Source of the DNA: Apis mellifera
Taxonomy: Eukaryota; Arthropoda; Insecta; Hymenoptera; Apidae
Assembly (NCBI RefSeq): GCF_003254395.2
Contig: NC_037638.1
Coordinates: forward strand, 14,369,086 to 14,433,085
Reading direction: 5' to 3'
DNA: 64,000 nt
Shown: one piece after another, positions 58,168 through 64,000 of the stretch
Numbering within the stretch: position 1 is the first letter of the stretch
How the letters are laid out: every line of letters starts with the position of its first letter
Made by a program: the position numbers and the translations under genes
Notes under the pieces: model-generated
The model's database searches: none
Told to the model about the DNA's origin: nothing
What the model saw: only the letters and a program-made list of their open reading frames with translations

Positions 58168-59249
58168 CTAATCAATAGCAAAATATTTTTGTAACAATTC
58201 TTCGTATATATCTTTGTCGGTTTTCAAAAATAGGCAAAAAATTATTCTATCCACCTGTAATTTGAAAAATATATCAATATCATAATATATCAATACACAT
58301 TATACTTTATTAACATAGAATCTTACAGCATTTTTGTTCTCTGTTAGGAACTTCTTGACTGTCAATAAAGCCACTTTAGCTGCTGGTCTTTGTGGATATC
58401 CATAAATTCCTGTTGATATACAAGGGAAAGCAATTGTGCGCAATTGATTTTCTTTAGCAACGATTAAACTGTTTTCATAACATTCCTTTAATTTTTCTGG
58501 TTTTTCCCCTTGTGGACCAACAGTATGAATCACATCTAAAATATTATACTTACATAACTAGTATTCTCTTTACTATATTAGAATATACTAACACTTTGCT
58601 GGCAACATATAACCACCGGTTATTTTAGCTTCACCGACATGACATCCACCTAAAGTAGCGCATTCTTTTTTCAAATTAGGTCCAGCAGCTTTGTGTATAG
58701 CTCCATCAACTATAGAATAATTAAATATTTTTTTAAAATGTTGCTCGTATCTTTATTTGAATTCTTAATTGTAAAAAATGTTTTAATTTACCTCCACCGC
58801 CGCCAAGAAGACTCGAGTTTGCTGCATTGACGATCGCATCTATCTCAAGAGATGTAATATCTCCTTGCCATATCGAAATTTTATTAGCCATTTCTTCGTT
58901 GATCTTTTCAATTTTTTCGAGATCGATCATATTTATATTTGTTTTATTTTTATTCCAGTATTGAAACCATGTTGGTATTTCGTCTATCGTATTTATAATT
59001 CCCTTATAATATTTTCTTTTTTCTTCTGGCGGCATGTTCAAGAATTTCTCTGTTTAACACAGATAATAATAATCAACGATATTTTATGACATTTTTCTTT
59101 TTATATATATTGTTTCATATTTGATATTTTTTTGAGATGACGTAATTTATATTCAATTGCAATAAACAATCAAAACGATCAACATTTACATAACTACCAA
59201 AATAAACAAAATGATCGTATGTCTTACGTTTTTCAACTTCGAACGACAT
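58168..59249 (-). CDS. MacroD-type macrodomain, ADP-ribosyl/O-acetyl-ADP-ribose hydrolase, five exons
   Basis: MacroD enzymes remove mono-ADP-ribose from proteins and deacetylate O-acetyl-ADP-ribose. CDS (minus) is join of 59190-59249, 58792-59050, 58593-58709, 58327-58535 and 58168-58254, 243 aa, all in phase. It shows the family order: pre-domain helix (MPPEEKRKYYKG), IPTW, DITSLEIDAIVNAAN, NAANSSLLGGGGVDGAIH (ribose binding and catalytic Asp), AKITGGYMLPAKYVIHTVGP, ISTGIYGYP (phosphate loop), then VDRIIFCLFL and DIYEELLQKYF. The start is the least certain part: exon 1 (MSFEVEKRKTYDHF) uses donor TAT|GTAAAT, and its frame is also open about 60 codons further upstream without an ATG. The ATG in exon 2 (MPPEEK) would give a shorter protein. 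MACROD1 has a mitochondrial presequence; none is clear here. Confidence 0.92.
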
Positions 59250-60768
59250 TCTTGATTGAGGTTTAGCAAATGTAACAAAATTCTTTCCAATCAAGAAATT
59301 CTGAATGGTCGATCGAACTACGGCGATAACTGCAAAACGATCGGCGATGTTCGCCTGTAAATCAGAAATAATTTTCTTCTCACTACGCAATTCACTTAGC
59401 CCTTGATATTCCTTCGACCCTTACTCTGTGAGTCAACATAGTCCCCCACTCGAAAAATGCGTTAATGATTTTTTTCAACTATGAATTTGTACCTCCACGA
59501 ATGAAGAATTCAGTTAAAATTTAAATTTTTTCACCTTTAAAAGGAACTCAAGCTTACTCACAGTGAAAACTATCTTGTTTTGCTCCTATCTCTGAGTTGA
59601 GATCGTGACCGATGGAAACATAGAAACGAATCGTTGTTGTTGCATTGAAACATGCATATAGACATCTGGTGGAGGATAATGCAAACAGATAAGTATTTTC
59701 GCGATGTAAGTACGCCATCTATTTCAAGAATCAAATACTGTATTTAAATTTAAGTGTAAATATGCAAAATTCAACTTTTGACATTTTAGCTTTATTCAAT
59801 AAATTTTTTCTTAATAGAATCTCTCAACTTCTAACATTACGTTATTTTGAATAAATATTATGAATATCATTAAGAAAAAGTAATTAATAATAGAATACAA
59901 AATAATTGAAGAAAATGCGTAAATGATTTTACAATAGATATAAAGGATATTTATATTATGTGAAATGTCATGGACTTGGTTGAATATTATAAAATTAATA
60001 ATGAAATATTATTTACGTATTAATGCGATTTTTTTTTAACAATAATATAGTTTATATGTATCAAGTTAATCTAAATAAAATTGCTTTCTTATATGATTTT
60101 ATCTTATTTAAGTAACATTTAAAACAAAAATTTTTATTAGAACGAAAAATAATTAATTCCCGATATTCTTTCAGTTTCCATTATAAAGATAATTATAACT
60201 ATTATAACTTCTTTTTCTTCTACATATATATTGCAAATTATAATAAATAAAACAGAAAACGCAAATAAAACAGAATATTTTACTTTTCTTTTTAAATATA
60301 AATATTATTTTTGATCTGATTTAACAACTTTAAATTAATGCGATTCATTTTTACAATTACATTCAATACATAGATAAATATGGCATAGATCATAATCGAG
60401 AAGTTTACTTAAAACGCATAGTTGAATATAATAATGAACGTCGATATCGAGCCGATGTGAACTTTAACGCCAACGCCAACGTCGACGTCAACATCGACGC
60501 CGACGCTTAATATCTCCAACAACGCCACCGTGAAGAGAACCATTGAACGAATTTTATTCTTACGCTTTTCTACGTTTACATGTATAGAGAAAGGCTTCGC
60601 AGCGCATGCTGAAAGCTACAATTATCGATCCATTCGCGCCTGAGCTTTCGCATTCAGTTCACAAGCTTTACGTACGTTGTTCAAGTGAAATCGTCTTGCG
60701 TGGTATATAATCAAGGCCCAATCAAGTATTTATTTAATATTTATTACCGAATTTGTTGGCTATAAAGG
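59250..60768. promoter_or_regulatory. Divergent intergenic region between macrodomain and LAMP genes
   Basis: 1.5 kb separating two divergent start codons, so it must hold both promoters unless UTR introns extend them. The middle is AT-rich. A CpG-rich patch at about 60440-60510 with AACGCC and GACGTC-type short repeats lies 250 bases before the LAMP ATG and is the best promoter candidate for it. No CLEAR-box (GTCACGTGAC) is seen. Confidence 0.4.
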
Positions 60769-63700
60769 ATGCCACGCTGTATGGATAACACTAAAATAAT
60801 ATTTATATTCTGTGAGTTTTCCCAATTGGCTTGCTGTTAATATTGTTAATTCGCATTCGAGATAATAATGTATTTAATCTCTTTGCAACGAAAAATTTTG
60901 AAGATTAAAGCAACTCGATTATTTTCACATTGTTTTGAATTTCGTCTTATGTTATAAAATGATACGCTAGACTTTTAATCGATTTTAATAGACTTTTAGT
61001 TGAGACAATTAAAGTTTGAGAATTTATTTATCATATTCCAAATCTATTAATTAAATTTGATTTTTTTCGATTTAAAATTTCTTCAATCACAATCGTATCA
61101 TTGTTCCTATTGTCATGATATCATCATACCAATTAATACTGATCTTTATATTTAAGAGACAATTAAATTGCATCATCATCTTGAACAAATATGAAAGACA
61201 TAATGAAAGAATTTTAGAAACATTTTATAACATTATTATCAAATCGTTTAACCAATAGAATATGTCGCATCTATTTCTACGAGATATTTTTTTTTTTAAA
61301 GTTAATCACCTCGATCTTTTATCAAAGAAATGAAAAACTCTTAATGGACAAATTATCGACGCGCGCACTCTTTTTACGAATAGTGATTAGAAAAAATGAT
61401 CAAGAAACCTACCTCATTTTCTAATAAACGATTTTTTTCTTCAGGGTGTGTCTTGAATACGGCGTTCAGCGTGCCTAATTCGTCGACACCACAAATATTA
61501 GATGATCAACCATATACGACACGTCGAATACCAAAAATTGTCGTCGATTTGCCAAATTCCAAACAATCTTTGGTAAGAAATATCATCTTGAAACGTGAAC
61601 GATTCTTAATGTTATTAATTATGTAATAAAACTCGTTCCTTTTATAATATTTTGATAAATGCATATTTCGATATAATGAATGCGTGTATTTAATTTCAGC
61701 GATTTTTTTGAAATGGATGAATAATGTCTGATTAATTATTTAAATGAATTCTTAATACTAATTGCTTTGTCGTGGGAACGTAATATCAGGTTTATCATTG
61801 AACAAAATTATATCTCAATGGAAAAATTGATCTAAACTCCTTTTTTAGCACTTCTTGAGATTATATATATATATGAATATTGTATTTTTTAAAATTTATT
61901 CGCACTTATTTTTTTGGTCGAAAAGTATCGATTAGATGCAGATGCAAATTCAATCTGATAACTTTATTTTGTTATATCTTTTAGATTTCATTCTGTTTCC
62001 ACAGAACTGTATATATGCTGTATATATTTTATACATTCTAATCATGCAATATATATGTTTTATACATTAAAGAGTATATGATAATGAATTTTGAATAACG
62101 AAACGCGAATCTTTATTTAAAAATGAAAGAGAACTTAATCGTTCATGTTTATCGAAAGAAATAAATAAATTTAATTAAAATAGATATTTGTCGCATTTCA
62201 AACGATGACTTTAAAGTCGATTTATTTTAAAGTCGGCGGTAAATTTCGAACTGAAGACTACAACAACAATGTCTTTGGAATCATCAACGACACATAGATC
62301 GTTTTCCACGGAGCAACCTTTGTATCGTTTGGATCGCAGTAATGGACAAGCTTGCATTCTCTTACAAGTAGATGCTTTAATTACGGTGAAATATCGAACA
62401 AAATTCGGAGATGACGAAGTAAGATTTTATTGTATTTTTGAATAATACATAATAGCATATATAAATAAATATTAAAAATGAGAAAATTAATATAATTATG
62501 TTATTTCTTTTTAGGAAGTGAGCATTTATGTTCCAAATGATGCCACTGTGACCGGCAATTGTGACAACGAAAATACAGTGACGATGTCGCTTAAATGGAA
62601 AGCATTCTTATTATCATGGAGTTTCGCAAAGGTGATCGTATCAAATTTGGATTTTTTTTTTTTTATTAAAGTTCCGTGATTATTATTTTCAAATTTGTTC
62701 AATTATTTCAGATAATTTCGTACGTTCATTGAATAATTTTTCTTTGTTAAATTTTTTAAATTATTCAAACTAGAAATATATTATTTAAGAAGAGTTCTTG
62801 GAATGATGAATTGATAAAAATAATTTGCGTGGACACGCGACTATAATTTTCTTTCCTTGGCATATGCTATTAGCTAAACGTTCATTCATAGAAACGACCC
62901 AAGTCACGAATATTACGTTATCATAAAAACTCTCTCTCTCTCTTTCTCTCCGTTTCTTTCATAAATCGATACTTATGACAAGCCTTTTTTTTTTCCTTCC
63001 ATTTATTTACGGATACATAGATATTTCACTTCCTTCGACAATTTTGTATCCTCTTCTAAATCGATCGAAATCGTTTTAATCTTTGGATTATTATCCGATC
63101 AATTTTTAAACAATTGTGAATTAATAAAAGGAAAATATTTTTTAGACACCTGGTGGCGAACGATGGTACGTTGAGAAAATCGAACTTACATACAACTCGA
63201 GTGATCGGCATTTCGAACATATCGATCAACCAAGTAAGTCGAACTGAATAGCTGTCTCATCGCGCAGAATATTCTTTTCAAGTTGTAATTTTAATAAAAT
63301 GTTTTTTGTACAAGATAAGACAATAAGGTTGAGCACCGGGCAAAAGCATAGCTCCATGTTGTTCCCGACACCGGTTGGAAAATCGTACGCTTGCAATGGT
63401 GAGACAGAAATTCCATTGACCGATGGGAAAAATCACGCCAAACTGCTGCTCAGGTATAAATTCGATTAATTTCTCATCGATTAATATTAATCAACGAAAT
63501 TGTATTAATGTATATATAGTGAAAATTAAGCCTCCAATGTCCATGGATGAATATTTGTTTGAAATTTCAGAGATATGAAACTGCAACCGTTTAAATTCAA
63601 GAATAACGAATTTGCAGCGGAATTCTCGTGTACATCATTGAGCGCACGAGGATTTAGGGACGAAACCGCGCCTGTCGCGGTTGGCTCGACTTTGGCTGCT

Positions 63701-63781
63701 GCCGTTCTGCTTACTATTGCCGGTTACGCGGCCTACCGTTACTTCAAAGTGAAGAAAGTCAAGTATGACACTATGGAATAA
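60769..63781 (+). CDS. Lamp1: Lysosome-associated membrane glycoprotein (LAMP family), seven exons
   Basis: Type I lysosomal membrane protein. CDS is join of 60769-60811, 61445-61572, 62233-62418, 62515-62631, 63146-63233, 63315-63453 and 63571-63781, 303 aa, all junctions in phase. Signal peptide MDNTKIIFIFWCVLNTAFS is split by intron 1 at the Trp codon. The single luminal LAMP domain has four cysteines (GQACILL, GNCDN, SYACNG, EFSCTS) expected to form two disulfides, plus sequons NSS, NSS and NKT. A C-terminal helix (VGSTLAAAVLLTIAGYAAY) is followed by the short basic tail YFKVKKVKYDTME. YDTM fits the YxxPhi endosomal sorting motif, but the spacing and sequence differ from the usual GYxxPhi end. 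One LAMP domain, unlike vertebrate LAMP1/2 with two. The weakest splice sites are the exon 3 acceptor TTTTAAAG and the exon 4 donor AAG|GTGATC. Confidence 0.93.
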
Positions 63782-63782
63782 A
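63777..63782 (+). terminator. AATAAA overlapping the LAMP stop codon
   Basis: The poly(A) hexamer spans the TAA stop (63779-63781). It could be functional or coincidental; the real cleavage site may lie further right or beyond the window. Confidence 0.25.
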
Positions 63783-64000
63783 TGGGCTGTTTGAGGAAAC
63801 GCTGCCTAAGACGATGTAATTTAAAAGACGACCAATCTTTTCTACGAGATCCTTTTCTCTAGTTGCGTAGTCGTCGTCGTCGTCCTCGTCGTCGTCATCG
63901 TGATACAACGGTATTTTGCTCGACTGATCCGACAACGTCATCGGTAATAAGCGTTCATTCTTGAATTCATTCATGAGAATGTTCGCGTTTAGTTTACTCG
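63783..64000 (+). other. Probable LAMP 3' UTR
   Basis: Contains a GTC/GTCGTCGTC trinucleotide tract near 63868-63900 which gives a poly-Asp frame on the minus strand. That frame is not considered a gene. Confidence 0.5.

Noticed and set aside
63771..63974. Minus-strand poly-Asp ORF at the right edge
   Set aside because: Arises from a GTC trinucleotide tract in the LAMP 3' UTR.

Overview
This is an AT-rich insect nuclear sequence with short GT-AG introns in small genes, very long introns in one large gene, many (AT)n and pyrimidine microsatellites, and conserved animal protein families. Composition and gene structure fit a hymenopteran, most likely a honey bee (Apis). The species is an inference; there is no marker gene here. 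I see no operons, CRISPR arrays, rRNA or tRNA genes and no transposase.

Four genes are well supported. (1) At the left edge, minus strand, 1278-1815: a two-exon Nudix hydrolase of the Ap4A hydrolase type (NUDT2). (2) From about 6.9 kb to at least 52.9 kb, minus strand: the polarity kinase par-1/MARK. I resolved the complete chain from kinase domain through UBA and spacer to the C-terminal KA1 domain as 14 phase-consistent exons between 25441 and 6870. Several candidate first coding exons lie upstream at 28.4, 29.1, 39.4 and 52.8 kb, spread over about 27 kb of mostly intronic DNA. (3) Minus strand, 58168-59249: a five-exon MacroD-type ADP-ribosyl hydrolase. (4) Plus strand, 60769-63781: a seven-exon lysosome-associated membrane protein (LAMP) with signal peptide, four cysteines, one transmembrane helix and a short YxxPhi tail. 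Genes 3 and 4 are divergent across about 1.5 kb.

Less certain: a three-exon plus-strand candidate at 56776-57921, just upstream of the macrodomain gene; a short secreted-like ORF at 3696-4079; and two possible alternative 3' ends of par-1 (about 20.08 and 16.04 kb), each followed within about 25 bases by AATAAA and each predicted to drop the KA1 domain. Non-coding structure includes a 392-bp foldback (MITE-like) element at 6-397 flanked by TA, a pentanucleotide CCGAA array at about 3.04-3.30 kb, a GGAAT-type array at 43.96-44.07 kb, a diverged duplication of about 550 bp (42.2 and 47.0 kb) in a par-1 intron, and a CpG-rich probable promoter region at 26.8-27.5 kb.

The genes are not an operon: NUDT2 clears dinucleoside polyphosphates, par-1 controls microtubules and cell polarity, the macrodomain enzyme removes ADP-ribose, and LAMP is a lysosomal membrane protein. 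The most useful part of the window is the par-1 transcript architecture: several alternative starts, an optional 42-nt exon, a phase-neutral cassette and candidate early terminations.
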